Of a stretch of DNA of 64,000 bases, positions 54,261-63,910 are shown in pieces. Origin of the DNA: Granulicatella elegans ATCC 700633 (GTDB lineage: Bacteria > Bacillota > Bacilli > Lactobacillales > Aerococcaceae); NCBI RefSeq assembly GCF_000162475.2, contig NZ_KI391971.1, forward strand, positions 1,015,008 through 1,079,007, written 5' to 3'. The position numbers and the translations under genes were made by a program. The notes under the pieces are model-generated. The model searched no databases, was not told the origin of the DNA, and saw only the letters and a list, made by a program, of their open reading frames with translations. The first letter of the stretch is position 1; the number at the start of each line of letters is the position of its first letter.

Positions 54261-54917
54261 TTATTCCGTCCAACGAATTGGTGTTTGTCCTTGTTGAATT
54301 AAGACGTCATTTACCCTACTAAATGGTTTACTTCCAAAGAAACCTCGATAAGCAGATAACGGACTTGGATGCGGAGCTTTTAAAATAACATGATTCGAAT
54401 TTGTAATCAGTTTTTCCTTATCCTGAGCTGGTTTACCCCAAAGGATGAAAATTACTGGATGAGGCAATTCATTTAAAGACTCAATGAGACGATTGGTTAA
54501 TCTTTCCCATCCCATTCCTTTATGACTATTCGCATTTCCTTCTTCTACTGTTAAAACGGTATTTAACAATAATACTCCTTGTTTTGCCCAATGAGATAAA
54601 TCTCCTTCTGTTGGAAGATTTCCCCCGATATCCTCTTGTAATTCTTTATAAATATTTCTGAGGGATGGAGGAAGTGGAATTCCTTTTTTAACAGAAAAGC
54701 TTAATCCATGAGCTTGTCCAAATCCATGATAAGGATCTTGTCCTAAAATGACGACTTTCACCGATTCAAATGGCGTGAGTTCTAGAGCATTAAAAACATT
54801 CTTTTCTTCAGGAAATACTCTGACTTCTGCTCTTCTTTTTTGAACAAAAGCTTGTAACTCCTGATAATAGTCTTTTTGCATTTCTTCTGCTAAAATTTCA
54901 TTCCAAGTCGTCATCAT
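54261..54917 (-). CDS. ung: Uracil-DNA glycosylase (family 1)
   Basis: Removes uracil from DNA. Motif 1 GQDPYHGFGQAHGLSFSV (about 60-77, catalytic Asp) and motif 2 HPSPLSAYRGFFGSKPF (about 182-198) are canonical. The length is 218 residues. The ATG overlaps the dfrA stop codon. Clustering with thyA and dfrA makes sense, since thymidylate supply and uracil removal act on the same problem. Confidence 0.97.
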   Translation of the reverse strand: MMTTWNEILAEEMQKDYYQELQAFVQKRRAEVRVFPEEKNVFNALELTPFESVKVVILGQDPYHGFGQAHGLSFSVKKGIPLPPSLRNIYKELQEDIGGNLPTEGDLSHWAKQGVLLLNTVLTVEEGNANSHKGMGWERLTNRLIESLNELPHPVIFILWGKPAQDKEKLITNSNHVILKAPHPSPLSAYRGFFGSKPFSRVNDVLIQQGQTPIRWTE

Positions 54918-55408
54918 TCATCCTCAATTTTTTGATAAATTTCAAAGGTATGTGGATAAATATTTTTTTCATCCACAGTTCCATCCATACTTTTGACTTT
55001 TACAAATTTTTCCCATGGAAAATCTTTTGGAAAATACGTATCCCCATCAAATTGTTCATGAATTTTTGTACAATAAAGTGTATTCACTTGATGTTTTAAA
55101 GAATCAAATAATACAGCTCCACCAATAATATAAATATCTTCATGTTTTGCATCTTCAATTAACGTTTCAACATCTGTAATCACTTCTGCTCCATTAGCAT
55201 CATAATCCTCAACATTGGAAACAACAATACTATGTCTTCTTGGTAATAATCTCTTCCCCATACCTTCAAAAGTATTGCGTCCCATTACAATCGTTTGATC
55301 TAATGTAACTTCTTTAAAAAATTTCCAATCATTTGGTAAATGCCATGGTAAAACTCCTTTTTTACCAATCACACCATTTTCATCTTGTGCCCAAATATAA
55401 ATTAACAT
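54914..55408 (-). CDS. dfrA: Dihydrofolate reductase
   Basis: NADPH-dependent reduction of dihydrofolate. IWAQDENGVIGKKGVLPWHLPNDWKFF with the substrate Asp/Trp region at the N terminus, VMGRNTFEGMGKRLLPRR, and IYIIGGAVLFDS are the family blocks. The length is 164 residues. GGAGG precedes the ATG, 18 bases after thyA, the usual thyA-dfrA order. Also called folA. Confidence 0.96.
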   Translation of the reverse strand: MLIYIWAQDENGVIGKKGVLPWHLPNDWKFFKEVTLDQTIVMGRNTFEGMGKRLLPRRHSIVVSNVEDYDANGAEVITDVETLIEDAKHEDIYIIGGAVLFDSLKHQVNTLYCTKIHEQFDGDTYFPKDFPWEKFVKVKSMDGTVDEKNIYPHTFEIYQKIEDE

Positions 55409-55426
55409 GCAATTTCCTCCTTTTAA

Positions 55427-56371
55427 TTAAACAGCAATCGGTGCTTTAATCGTTGGATGACATTCATATCCTTCTAATACAACGTCTGCCACTTCTAAAT
55501 CATATAATGATTTTTCAGGATGTTTTAACACTAATTGTGGTAACTCAAAAGGTTCACGGCTTAATTGAAGATCCACTTGTTCTAAATGATTTAAATATAA
55601 ATGCGCATCGCCTAATGTATGAACAAACTCTCCAACTTCTAATCCGACTTCGTTAGCAATTAAATGCGTCAATAATGCATAACTCGCAATATTAAATGGC
55701 ACACCTAAAAAGACATCTGCACTACGTTGATATAATTGACAGCTCAACTTGCCATCCGCAACGTAAAATTGAAACATTGTGTGACATGGAGGTAATGCCA
55801 TACTTGGTACATCTTCTGGGTTCCATGCAGATACTAATAATCTTCTTGAATCAGGAGATGTCTTCAACATTTCAATCACTTGCGCTAATTGGTCAATGGT
55901 TTCTCCTTGAGTCGTTTTCCAATGTCTCCATTGTGAACCATAAATATTTCCTAATTCTCCATATTTTGCAGCAAAGTCATCCTCATTTAAAATTCTTTGG
56001 CAAAATGTTTCTAATTCTTTTTCATACACTTCTTTAAAAACTGGATCTTGTAAACTTCTACGACCAAAATCTGTCATATCTTCTCCAGTATAATCAGGAG
56101 ACTCTACATAACGTTTAAAAGCCCACTCATCCCAAATATGATTATTATGTTGTAATAAATAACGGATATTTGTATCTCCTTTAATAAACCATAATAATTC
56201 ACTTTTAATAAGTCCAAATGGAACTCTTTTAGTCGTTAAAATTGGAAATCCCTTTGTTAAATCAAATCGCATTTGATAACCAAAAATACTCTTTGTCCCT
56301 GTACCAGTACGGTCTGATTTTTCGATTCCTTCTTGTTTAATTTTTTCTAATAATTCTAAATATTGTTTCAT
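55427..56371 (-). CDS. thyA: Thymidylate synthase
   Basis: Makes dTMP from dUMP with methylenetetrahydrofolate. Active-site block [14 protein letters not shown] (catalytic Cys about 196), [13 protein letters not shown] and [23 protein letters not shown] are diagnostic. The length is 314 residues. It is followed directly by dfrA, which regenerates tetrahydrofolate. Confidence 0.98.
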   Translation of the reverse strand: MKQYLELLEKIKQEGIEKSDRTGTGTKSIFGYQMRFDLTKGFPILTTKRVPFGLIKSELLWFIKGDTNIRYLLQHNNHIWDEWAFKRYVESPDYTGEDMTDFGRRSLQDPVFKEVYEKELETFCQRILNEDDFAAKYGELGNIYGSQWRHWKTTQGETIDQLAQVIEMLKTSPDSRRLLVSAWNPEDVPSMALPPCHTMFQFYVADGKLSCQLYQRSADVFLGVPFNIASYALLTHLIANEVGLEVGEFVHTLGDAHLYLNHLEQVDLQLSREPFELPQLVLKHPEKSLYDLEVADVVLEGYECHPTIKAPIAV

Positions 56372-56389
56372 CTGATGAGCTCCCTACTG

Positions 56390-58279
56390 TTAAACCAATT
56401 CAGCTAAATATTCCCATCTTTCGTAGGAATTAGCTAATTCTAGTTCTAATGTTTCTAATTGTGTTTGTAATTCTTGTAATTTGGCAAAGTCTTGTGCTTG
56501 TTGGTTCATTTCTTCTTGAATTTCTTCAATGGATTCTTCTAATCCAGCGATTTTTTCTTCAATTTCTTCCCATTCTTTTTTCTCATGATATGTCATCTTT
56601 TTAGCTTTTTCTGGTGTGGAAGCTTTTGGGGTTTCTGTCACTTTTGGAACTTCTACTGTTTTAGTTTCTTCTACTGTTACGTCCCCTTGTTTTTCTAGGA
56701 AATCACTCATAGAACCATAATACAATTCTGTATTTCCTTGTCCTTTAATGACAAATAAATGATCCATTGTTTTATCTAAAAAATAACGGTCGTGAGAAAC
56801 TACGATGACTGCGCCATTAAATTCTTCTAAATAATCTTCTAAAACGGTTAATGTATCAATATCTAAATCATTCGTCGGTTCATCGAGTAATAAGACATTT
56901 GGCTTCGTCATTAGTAGGCGTAATAAATATAATCTTCTTCTTTCTCCACCTGATAACGTTCCTATTAATGCTCCATGCATATAGCGAGGAAATAAAAATG
57001 TTTCTAGTAATTCTGTAATCGAAGCTACTTCACCATTTTTTTGTCTTACTTCTTCGGCATATTCTCTTAAATATTGCACTAATTGCTTATCCATTGGAAT
57101 ATCTTCATCTTGTTGCTTATAGTAAGCTAAGCGAACCGTATCTCCAACAGTCATTTCTCCCTCACTAAATGGGTATAGACCAGCAAGAGCATTTAGGAAT
57201 GTAGATTTTCCGACTCCATTTTCTCCAACAATTCCAATTCTGGCTTGGCTTTGAATAATCCACTCTAATGAACGAACAATTGACTTATCTCCAATTTGTA
57301 AGCTGACATCTTTTAATTGAAATACTCGTTTTCCGATTCTTGTTTGATCAAAACGAATGGCTAGCGATTCTTTAGAATCTGTTTGTTTCACTTCTTTTTC
57401 TAATTGTTCAAAACGTTGAATTCTTGCTTGTTGCTTTGTTGTTCTTGCCTTAGCGCCTTGTCTCATCCATTGTAATTCTTGTTGATATAAACGTTGCTGT
57501 TTATGAGACATCTTTTGCGCAATTTGTTCTCGTTGAGATTTTTGTTCTAAGTAAGATTGATAATTCCCATCATACGCTTCAATTCTCCCTTGAGTTAATT
57601 CAAACATATGGTCAACGACACGTTCTAAGAAATAACGATCATGGGTTACTAATAATAAGGAACCTTTGTATGAAGCTAAATATTGTTCTAACCATTGAAT
57701 GGCTTGCATATCTAAATGGTTTGTCGGCTCATCTAATAATAATAAATCCGGCTCTTCCATTAAAACTTTGGCAAGACCTACTCGTTTCTTTTGTCCACCA
57801 GATAAAGTAGAAATTTGTTGATGAATATCTTCAATTCCCACGTGCTGTAAAATGGATTTTATTTTCACTTCATATTGCCAGCCATCCACTTGATTCATTT
57901 TTTGTTCCAATGCTTCAAATTGTTTTAAATATTTTTCATCTTGTGGATGCTGTTGTAATTGTTCGACACTCCATTCATAATCATGAACTAATCTCAATAA
58001 TGAATTGTCTGATTCATAAATGGCTTCAAATACCGTATGTTCAGGATTTAAAGAAGGATTTTGTGAAAGATACCCAATTCTAAAATCATTTGAACTAGTA
58101 ATCGTACCACTTTCTGCTTCATCTATTCCGGCTAAAATATTTAATAGCGAGCTTTTTCCTGTACCGTTTTGACCAATTAAGCCGACATGTTCTCCTTCAT
58201 TAATAATGAACGAAACATCTGCTAATAATGTTTTAGCACCATATGTTTTTTTCAAATGATCTACACGAAAATCTTTCAT
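56390..58279 (-). CDS. uup: ABC-F ATPase, Uup/YfmR type
   Basis: A soluble protein of 629 residues with two ABC domains and no membrane segment. Domain 1 has GQNGTGKSS, LSGGQKKRVGLA and DEPTNHLD; domain 2 has GENGVGKST, LSGGERRRLYLL and DEPTNDLD. An interdomain linker and a long C-terminal coiled coil (about 555-625) identify the Uup/YfmR branch, which acts on ribosomes (YfmR overlaps EF-P function in B. subtilis). A resistance function is less likely given the coiled-coil tail. It is co-transcribed with fhs and thyA. Confidence 0.9.
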   Translation of the reverse strand: MKDFRVDHLKKTYGAKTLLADVSFIINEGEHVGLIGQNGTGKSSLLNILAGIDEAESGTITSSNDFRIGYLSQNPSLNPEHTVFEAIYESDNSLLRLVHDYEWSVEQLQQHPQDEKYLKQFEALEQKMNQVDGWQYEVKIKSILQHVGIEDIHQQISTLSGGQKKRVGLAKVLMEEPDLLLLDEPTNHLDMQAIQWLEQYLASYKGSLLLVTHDRYFLERVVDHMFELTQGRIEAYDGNYQSYLEQKSQREQIAQKMSHKQQRLYQQELQWMRQGAKARTTKQQARIQRFEQLEKEVKQTDSKESLAIRFDQTRIGKRVFQLKDVSLQIGDKSIVRSLEWIIQSQARIGIVGENGVGKSTFLNALAGLYPFSEGEMTVGDTVRLAYYKQQDEDIPMDKQLVQYLREYAEEVRQKNGEVASITELLETFLFPRYMHGALIGTLSGGERRRLYLLRLLMTKPNVLLLDEPTNDLDIDTLTVLEDYLEEFNGAVIVVSHDRYFLDKTMDHLFVIKGQGNTELYYGSMSDFLEKQGDVTVEETKTVEVPKVTETPKASTPEKAKKMTYHEKKEWEEIEEKIAGLEESIEEIQEEMNQQAQDFAKLQELQTQLETLELELANSYERWEYLAELV

Positions 58280-58297
58280 AATACTCTCCTTTTATGA

Positions 58298-59965
58298 TTA
58301 AAATAAACCGGTCGCTCTACCGTCTTCTAATACATCCATCTCTAATGCAGCTGGTTTTTTTGGCAGTCCTGGCATTGTTAAAATATTCCCCGTTAAAGCT
58401 ACAACAAATCCTGCCCCTAATTTAGGAACAAGAGATCGAACTGTTAATTTAAATCCTGTTGGTCTTCCTAATAAAGTCGCATCATCTGAGAAGGAATATT
58501 GCGTCTTCGCAATACAAACTGGCAAATGATTCCAACCATTTTTTTCTAACTGTTTTAATTGTAATTTTGCTTCTTTTGTATATTGAACAGAACTTGCTCC
58601 ATAAATTTTAGTTGCAATAGCTTCGAGTTGTTCTTCAATCGTACTATTCTCTTCACAGATTGAATGGAATTGAGATGTTGAATGTTCTAATAAGTGTAAC
58701 ACTTCTTTTGCTAATGCTACTCCACCATTTCCACCATTTTCCCATACAGAAGTAAAAATACAAGAAATCCCTTTTCTCTGACAAAGAGTTTGCACTAATT
58801 CTTTTTCTTGTGGGGTATCTGTTACAAATTCATTTAATGCAACAACTGCTGGAAGTCCATAATGTTCCGTCATATTTTCAATATGTTTTTCTAAATTAGC
58901 AAACCCTTTTTCTAAAGCTTCTAAATTTTCTCCTTCTGTTAATCCAGAAAGAGAAACTCCCCCATGCATTTTAAGCGAACGAATCGTCGCCACAATGACA
59001 ACGACATCGGGTGCTTTTTGTAATTGGGGAACTTTAATTTCTAAAAATTTCTGAGCGCCTAAATCAGCTCCAAATCCAGCTTCTGTTACAACAATTTCTC
59101 CAAGAGCTAGAGCAGCATTTGTCGCAACTACACTATTACATCCATGTGCAATATTAGCAAATGGTCCACCATGAACAATGGCAGGCGTATGTTCTAAGGT
59201 TTGAACTAAATTTGGTTTTATCGCATCTTTTAGTAATAATGTTAAAGCCCCTTGAACGTTTAAATCTTTGACAGTAACTGGATTTTTTTCAAAAGTATAG
59301 CCAATTACAATGTTTTCTAATCGTTGTTTCAAGTTTTTTAAGTCTGTTGCTAAGCATAAAATAGCCATCATTTCACTCGCAACCGTAATATCAAATCCAT
59401 CTTCACGAGGAACTCCTTGAATTGGACCACCTAATCCTACAATGACTTGTCGTAAAGCTCGATCATTTAAATCAACCGCTCTTTTCCAGATGACTCTTCT
59501 ACTATCAATTTGTAATTCATTTCCTTGATAAATATGATTATCAATAAATGCAGCTAATGCATTTGTAGCACAAGTTAATGCATGCATATCTCCAGTAAAA
59601 TGCAAATTAATTTCTTCCATCGGAACAACTTGCGCATAGCCACCACCACAAGCTCCTCCTTTAATACCCATTACAGGTCCTAATGAAGGTTCACGAAGCG
59701 CAATAATGGATTTTTTACCTAATTTCGTTAAAGCATCTGCTAATCCAATCGTAACGGTTGATTTTCCCTCTCCAGCAGGAGTTGGACTCATAGCTGTTAC
59801 TAACACTAATTTACCATTTCTTTCTTTAGAAATTTGGTTCACATCGATTTTAGCTTTATATTTCCCATAAAACTCGATTTGTTCTTCCTCTAAGCCAATG
59901 CTAGAAGCAATTTCACGAATTGGTTTCATAACAGCTTCTTGAGCAATTTGAATATCTGATTTCAT
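58298..59965 (-). CDS. fhs: Formate-tetrahydrofolate ligase
   Basis: ATP-dependent synthesis of 10-formyltetrahydrofolate. The P-loop [18 protein letters not shown] (about 60-77), [29 protein letters not shown] and a C-terminal [12 protein letters not shown] are typical. The length is 555 residues. AGGAGGGG precedes the ATG. It lies with thyA and dfrA in a one-carbon cluster. Confidence 0.98.
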   Translation of the reverse strand: MKSDIQIAQEAVMKPIREIASSIGLEEEQIEFYGKYKAKIDVNQISKERNGKLVLVTAMSPTPAGEGKSTVTIGLADALTKLGKKSIIALREPSLGPVMGIKGGACGGGYAQVVPMEEINLHFTGDMHALTCATNALAAFIDNHIYQGNELQIDSRRVIWKRAVDLNDRALRQVIVGLGGPIQGVPREDGFDITVASEMMAILCLATDLKNLKQRLENIVIGYTFEKNPVTVKDLNVQGALTLLLKDAIKPNLVQTLEHTPAIVHGGPFANIAHGCNSVVATNAALALGEIVVTEAGFGADLGAQKFLEIKVPQLQKAPDVVVIVATIRSLKMHGGVSLSGLTEGENLEALEKGFANLEKHIENMTEHYGLPAVVALNEFVTDTPQEKELVQTLCQRKGISCIFTSVWENGGNGGVALAKEVLHLLEHSTSQFHSICEENSTIEEQLEAIATKIYGASSVQYTKEAKLQLKQLEKNGWNHLPVCIAKTQYSFSDDATLLGRPTGFKLTVRSLVPKLGAGFVVALTGNILTMPGLPKKPAALEMDVLEDGRATGLF

Positions 59966-59982
59966 CCATACCCCTCCTCTAA

Positions 59983-61317
59983 TTAACTATAACGTTGAAA
60001 TTTTCTTTTAAATGCATAATAAGTAATTGCTAATGGAACTAAGGAACCAAACCACGCTAAAGGATTAGCCGTTGTTAACCCTATATAGCCAAAAGCTTTT
60101 GTTAACACTAATGCTGCAAACACACGCATCATTAACTCCATCATTCCTGCAATGGTTGGAATCACAGTTTTTCCTACCCCTTGTAATGTATAACGATAAA
60201 TAAATAATAAAGACAAAATAGCATAGCATGAAGAATTCGCTAAAATATAAAGTCTGCCATATTCCACTACCGATTCATGCCCTACACCTACAAACATTCT
60301 CATAAAATGTGGACTAAATAGAATTAAAATAAAGCCTACACAAAAACTAAACGTAAGGGACAGTTTAATACAATCTCTAACACCTTTCCAAATACGATCA
60401 TATAATTTTGCTCCATAATTTTGAGCTGAATAAGTCGCCATTGTAATTCCAAATGACATCATTGGTAATATTCCTAATTGGTCAATCTTTTGTGCAGCTG
60501 TATAGCCAGCTACAGCTTCATGTCCTAAACGATTTAATACAATTTGAACCGTGATTGTTCCAATCGCAATAATAGAGGATTGAAATCCCATTGGGAATGA
60601 AATATTTATATGATGCCATAAGAAATCTTTTGTAAACTGTAATGACTCTCTTTCAATATGTAAAATTGGAATTTTCTTTTTAATATAAATATAACAGCAA
60701 ATAGCAGAGAATAATTGACTTACTACAGTTGCAAATCCAGAACCTCCAACACCCATATTAAAATGAACAATAAATACGTAATCTAATAATATATTTAAAA
60801 TACAAGATAAAACTAAAAAATATAGCGGCGTAATTGCATCTCCAATAGCTCGAATAATATTTGATAATAAGTTAAAAGCAATTTGAGCAAAAATTCCTGC
60901 AAAAATGACCATTAAATATTCATAAGCATAGTCAATAATTTCTGGAGGAGTTTGCATCAATTCTAATATTTGACGACAAAATAGCATACTGAATGTCGTC
61001 AACACAATCGAAGCTCCTATAGAAATTAAAGTAGAAACATAGAAACTTCTTTTTACTCCTTGCATATCTTTAGCCCCAAATTTTTGGGCAAGAGGAATTG
61101 CTAATCCGGCGGTCATACTAATGGCAAAACCAATAATAAAAAATACAATACTCCCGGTTGAACCAACAGCTGCAAGTGCTTGTACCCCAATGTATCTACC
61201 AACGAAATAAGTATCTGCCATATTATAAAATTGTTGAAAAACATTCCCTATTAATAATGGTAAGGTAAACCGAGAAATTAATTTCATCGGATTTCCAGAT
61301 GTCATATCCTTCGCCAT
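59983..61317 (-). CDS. MATE-family efflux transporter
   Basis: A 444-residue, 12-helix antiporter of the NorM/DinF superfamily. [36 protein letters not shown] near the start is characteristic. The substrate is unknown; members export drugs or metabolites using Na+ or H+. ATG 61315-61317 has AGGAG upstream; longer frames up to 61347 lack one. It is the first gene of the seven-gene unit; a TAGTATACTA palindrome (61353-61362) coincides with the likely -10 (TATACT). Confidence 0.88.
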   Translation of the reverse strand: MAKDMTSGNPMKLISRFTLPLLIGNVFQQFYNMADTYFVGRYIGVQALAAVGSTGSIVFFIIGFAISMTAGLAIPLAQKFGAKDMQGVKRSFYVSTLISIGASIVLTTFSMLFCRQILELMQTPPEIIDYAYEYLMVIFAGIFAQIAFNLLSNIIRAIGDAITPLYFLVLSCILNILLDYVFIVHFNMGVGGSGFATVVSQLFSAICCYIYIKKKIPILHIERESLQFTKDFLWHHINISFPMGFQSSIIAIGTITVQIVLNRLGHEAVAGYTAAQKIDQLGILPMMSFGITMATYSAQNYGAKLYDRIWKGVRDCIKLSLTFSFCVGFILILFSPHFMRMFVGVGHESVVEYGRLYILANSSCYAILSLLFIYRYTLQGVGKTVIPTIAGMMELMMRVFAALVLTKAFGYIGLTTANPLAWFGSLVPLAITYYAFKRKFQRYS

Positions 61318-61352
61318 TTTACTCCTCTTTTCTATATACATACTCAATTTTA

Positions 61353-61362
61353 TAGTATACTA
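61353..61362 (-). promoter_or_regulatory. Palindrome at the -10 of the MATE operon
   Basis: The 10-base perfect palindrome TAGTATACTA includes a minus-strand -10 (TATACT). The surrounding AT-rich tracts obscure the -35. It could be a repressor site or chance in AT-rich DNA. Confidence 0.4.
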
Positions 61363-61489
61363 AAATATACAATAATATAACAGTGATACCCTCAGAAAAA
61401 TTTATAAACTCTCTAAAAATAGCGGTAACATTTCTCTTTTTTAGCCCTACAAATTATGTTACAATACAAACGAAAAGAGGCGAAGATTT

Positions 61490-61795
61490 ATGGTTGAATT
61501 TGATAAAGAAAAAATTGCAAAAATGCAACAATATTTAGCAGAAATTACAGATCCTAACTTCCAAGGAAGTGCTACAGACAAAAGAATGGCTGTTGCAGAA
61601 CTATTTAATTATTATCATTCAGACTGGCAGCAAGATGCCATGCATTTTGTCGACAAAAATCTTGAATTATTTGATGACCAACGAATGCAAGAAATTTTTA
61701 AAACGTATAACTCTGGAAGAAAGAGTCCTCAAACAGTCATTCGTCAAGAATCGAAAAGTAAATATAAACGACCAATGCGACCTGGTGAAGATTAA
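61490..61795 (+). CDS. Small conserved-looking hypothetical protein
   Basis: A 101-residue, highly charged, cytoplasmic protein that I do not recognise. It has no signal or membrane segment; predicted helices cover residues 3-60 (EKIAKMQQYLAEI, ATDKRMAVAELFNYY) and the tail is basic (KSKYKRPMRPGED). A good ribosome site (AGAGGCGA) precedes the ATG, TACAAT provides a -10, and a proper terminator follows, so it is a real monocistronic gene. It is divergent from the MATE operon. Confidence 0.75.
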   Translation: MVEFDKEKIAKMQQYLAEITDPNFQGSATDKRMAVAELFNYYHSDWQQDAMHFVDKNLELFDDQRMQEIFKTYNSGRKSPQTVIRQESKSKYKRPMRPGED

Positions 61796-61812
61796 ATAAA
61801 ATGACAAACTAA

Positions 61813-61845
61813 AAGGCTTAAAATCCACTGATGATTTTAAGTCTT
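61813..61845 (+). terminator. Terminator of the small hypothetical gene
   Basis: AAGGCTTAAAATC pairs with GATTTTAAGTCTT (one G-U on the plus strand), followed by CTTTTTATTTC. Confidence 0.88.
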
Positions 61846-61857
61846 CTTTTTATTTCA

Positions 61858-62175
61858 TTATCGAATTCCTAATGCAATTCTCGCATAACGAGACATTTTT
61901 TCTGGAGACCAAGCTGGATACCATACTAATTTAACATCAATCGTTTTGATTTCTTCAATTTCCTTTAATGCACGATGAATTTCATCTGTAATTATATCAG
62001 CCAATGGACATCCCATTGTTGTTAGTGTTAAATTTACTTGGCAATGTCCTTCTTCATTTAGCTCTACTCCATAAATTAATCCTAAATTAACAATATCAAT
62101 TCCTAATTCAGGATCAATCACTGTTTCTAACGCTTCTAAAATTTTTTCCTTCATTGATTCTGGTGTTTCACTCAT
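61858..62175 (-). CDS. MIP18/DUF59-family Fe-S cluster assembly protein (SufT/YitW-like)
   Basis: A 105-residue protein with the family signature DPELGIDIVNLGLIY (about 21-35) and the reactive Cys in LTTMGCPLAD (about 55). SufT-type proteins assist maturation of Fe-S proteins. It lies 4 bases after an alpha/beta hydrolase gene, the same pairing as yitW-yitV in B. subtilis, which supports the identity. Confidence 0.88.
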   Translation of the reverse strand: MSETPESMKEKILEALETVIDPELGIDIVNLGLIYGVELNEEGHCQVNLTLTTMGCPLADIITDEIHRALKEIEEIKTIDVKLVWYPAWSPEKMSRYARIALGIR

Positions 62176-62179
62176 ACGA

Positions 62180-62941
62180 TTACTCCTCTACTAATGATTC
62201 TTTTAAAAATTCTACAGATGCTTCAATGGCTTTAAACGTAACAAAGTGTGGCACTTCTGGTGTTTCAATCCATTTCACACGACCCGCATACGGTTCATCT
62301 TTAATCTTTTCGTAAAATGCACGGTTTAATGCATATGGAACTTTTTTATCTTCTAGTCCATGCCAAATTAATACTGGACGACCTGCAATTGTTTCAGGAT
62401 TATCTGCTAATGATAAACTTTGTAACATTGGAATATATTTATCCATTAAATCAGGAGTTAATTCTACTGCTGGTTTATCTTTCATCCAAGTAGAAGTAAG
62501 CGACCATTTTGCAAATTCAACTGGATCTGCATTCCCCATTAAACTAACTGCAGCGTATAAAAATGGAAAATGTTTTAATAATGCGTAAGTTGTCATTCCA
62601 CCCATACTGAAACCAATTGCTCCAATTTTATTATCGACTAAATTTTCTTTTTGATAAGCTCCGACTAATGTTGGAAATTCTTTAACATTTTGCCCAATAA
62701 TTTCCCATAATTCAAAGCCATTTAATTCAGATGTTTTTCGCTCTCCATGATATAGCTGATCGGGTAAAATTGCTCGCATACCATTTTTCGCAAGCATTGC
62801 TCCGTAGTGAATACAATTTTCCTTACTTCCAGTCCAACCATGATAACAAACAACTGTTGGGATCATTTTATCTTTATTTTCTTCTTGAACAATTTCTAAA
62901 ATTGGAATTTGCTCAATGTTTTTTTCTTGAATAATAATCAT
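62180..62941 (-). CDS. Alpha/beta hydrolase (YitV-like esterase)
   Basis: A 253-residue hydrolase of the prolyl-oligopeptidase/dienelactone hydrolase group. VVCYHGWTGSKE (oxyanion hole), nucleophile elbow GFSMGGMTTYALL (Ser about 112), IWHGLEDKKVPY (Asp) and VPHFVTF (His) complete a triad. No signal peptide. The natural substrate is unknown. It is paired with the SufT-like gene; the meaning of that conserved pairing is not established. Confidence 0.87.
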   Translation of the reverse strand: MIIIQEKNIEQIPILEIVQEENKDKMIPTVVCYHGWTGSKENCIHYGAMLAKNGMRAILPDQLYHGERKTSELNGFELWEIIGQNVKEFPTLVGAYQKENLVDNKIGAIGFSMGGMTTYALLKHFPFLYAAVSLMGNADPVEFAKWSLTSTWMKDKPAVELTPDLMDKYIPMLQSLSLADNPETIAGRPVLIWHGLEDKKVPYALNRAFYEKIKDEPYAGRVKWIETPEVPHFVTFKAIEASVEFLKESLVEE

Positions 62942-63058
62942 AACTAACCTCTTCTTTCATATTCTCTTAAAAATATGGTATACTTACAAGGTTATTGTAA
63001 CTAAATGACAAGTTGTCGTCAATCAAATCGATTATATAGATTACTATAGGAGGAAATA

Positions 63059-63874
63059 ATGAAACCAAAATTAATTGCACTAGATTTAGATGGAACAACA
63101 TTAAATGGCCAATCAGAATTTAACCCCATTACAATTCAAACCTTACATCGTTTAACAGAACTTGGGCATAAAATTGCCATTGTAACTGGGCGTCCTTATC
63201 GAAGCTCAAAACATTTATATGAAGAATTAGGATTAGGTGGACCGCTAGTAAACTTCAATGGTGCGCTATGCCATATTCCAAATGACGAAAATTGGCAAGG
63301 AGAATTTCACGTAACATTAGATGAAGAAATCGTTTTTGACATGTTAGATTTTCATAAAGAATTAGAATGTGATTATTTCATGGTTGAAGGAAAGCATCAT
63401 TTATATGCTACCATTGAAAATATTCCTGATTCACCTTACTATCCAAAAGATCAACAACCTATCTTATTACAAAAAGATACGCAATTACTAGAAAAGCCAA
63501 CAGCTATTACCGTTTTTTCTAGTATTGAAAAGCAACCTTTCATTAAAGAAAAAATTAAGCAACGTTATGGTCACACGATTGATGTTCGTACTTGGGGAGG
63601 CGATATGCCTTGCCTAGAAATCGTCACTTATGGTATCGATAAGTCTACAGGAATCCAACATTTATCTCGTTATTATGGAATTCCAACAGAAGATGTTTTA
63701 GCTTTTGGTGATGAAGATAATGACTTAGAAATGATTGAATTTGCTGGGCACGGTGTTGCGATGAATAATGCCATTGATAGCCTAAAAGCAATCGCTGATG
63801 ATATTACCCCATTACCACATGATCAAGATGGATTAGCTCATTACTTGATGAATTATTTTAATTTAGAAGCTTAA
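63059..63874 (+). CDS. Cof-type HAD-superfamily phosphatase
   Basis: A 271-residue HAD-IIB hydrolase. Motif I LDLDGTTLNG (nucleophile D9, acid D11), motif II IVTGRP, and motif IV FGDEDNDLEMI with the following GHGVAMNNA. A type-IIB cap (about 85-195) sits between motifs II and III. The family dephosphorylates sugar phosphates, PLP or FMN; the substrate is open. AGGAGG precedes the ATG. It is monocistronic and followed by structured-element copy 2. Confidence 0.92.
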   Translation: MKPKLIALDLDGTTLNGQSEFNPITIQTLHRLTELGHKIAIVTGRPYRSSKHLYEELGLGGPLVNFNGALCHIPNDENWQGEFHVTLDEEIVFDMLDFHKELECDYFMVEGKHHLYATIENIPDSPYYPKDQQPILLQKDTQLLEKPTAITVFSSIEKQPFIKEKIKQRYGHTIDVRTWGGDMPCLEIVTYGIDKSTGIQHLSRYYGIPTEDVLAFGDEDNDLEMIEFAGHGVAMNNAIDSLKAIADDITPLPHDQDGLAHYLMNYFNLEA

Positions 63875-63910
63875 CTGAATCCATCTCTTACAAAATTTAA
63901 GAAGAAAAAA

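Noticed and set aside
61569..61799. Plus-strand 76-codon frame overlapping the small hypothetical gene
   Set aside because: It lies in another frame of 61490-61795, which has the better ribosome site and a normal amino-acid composition.
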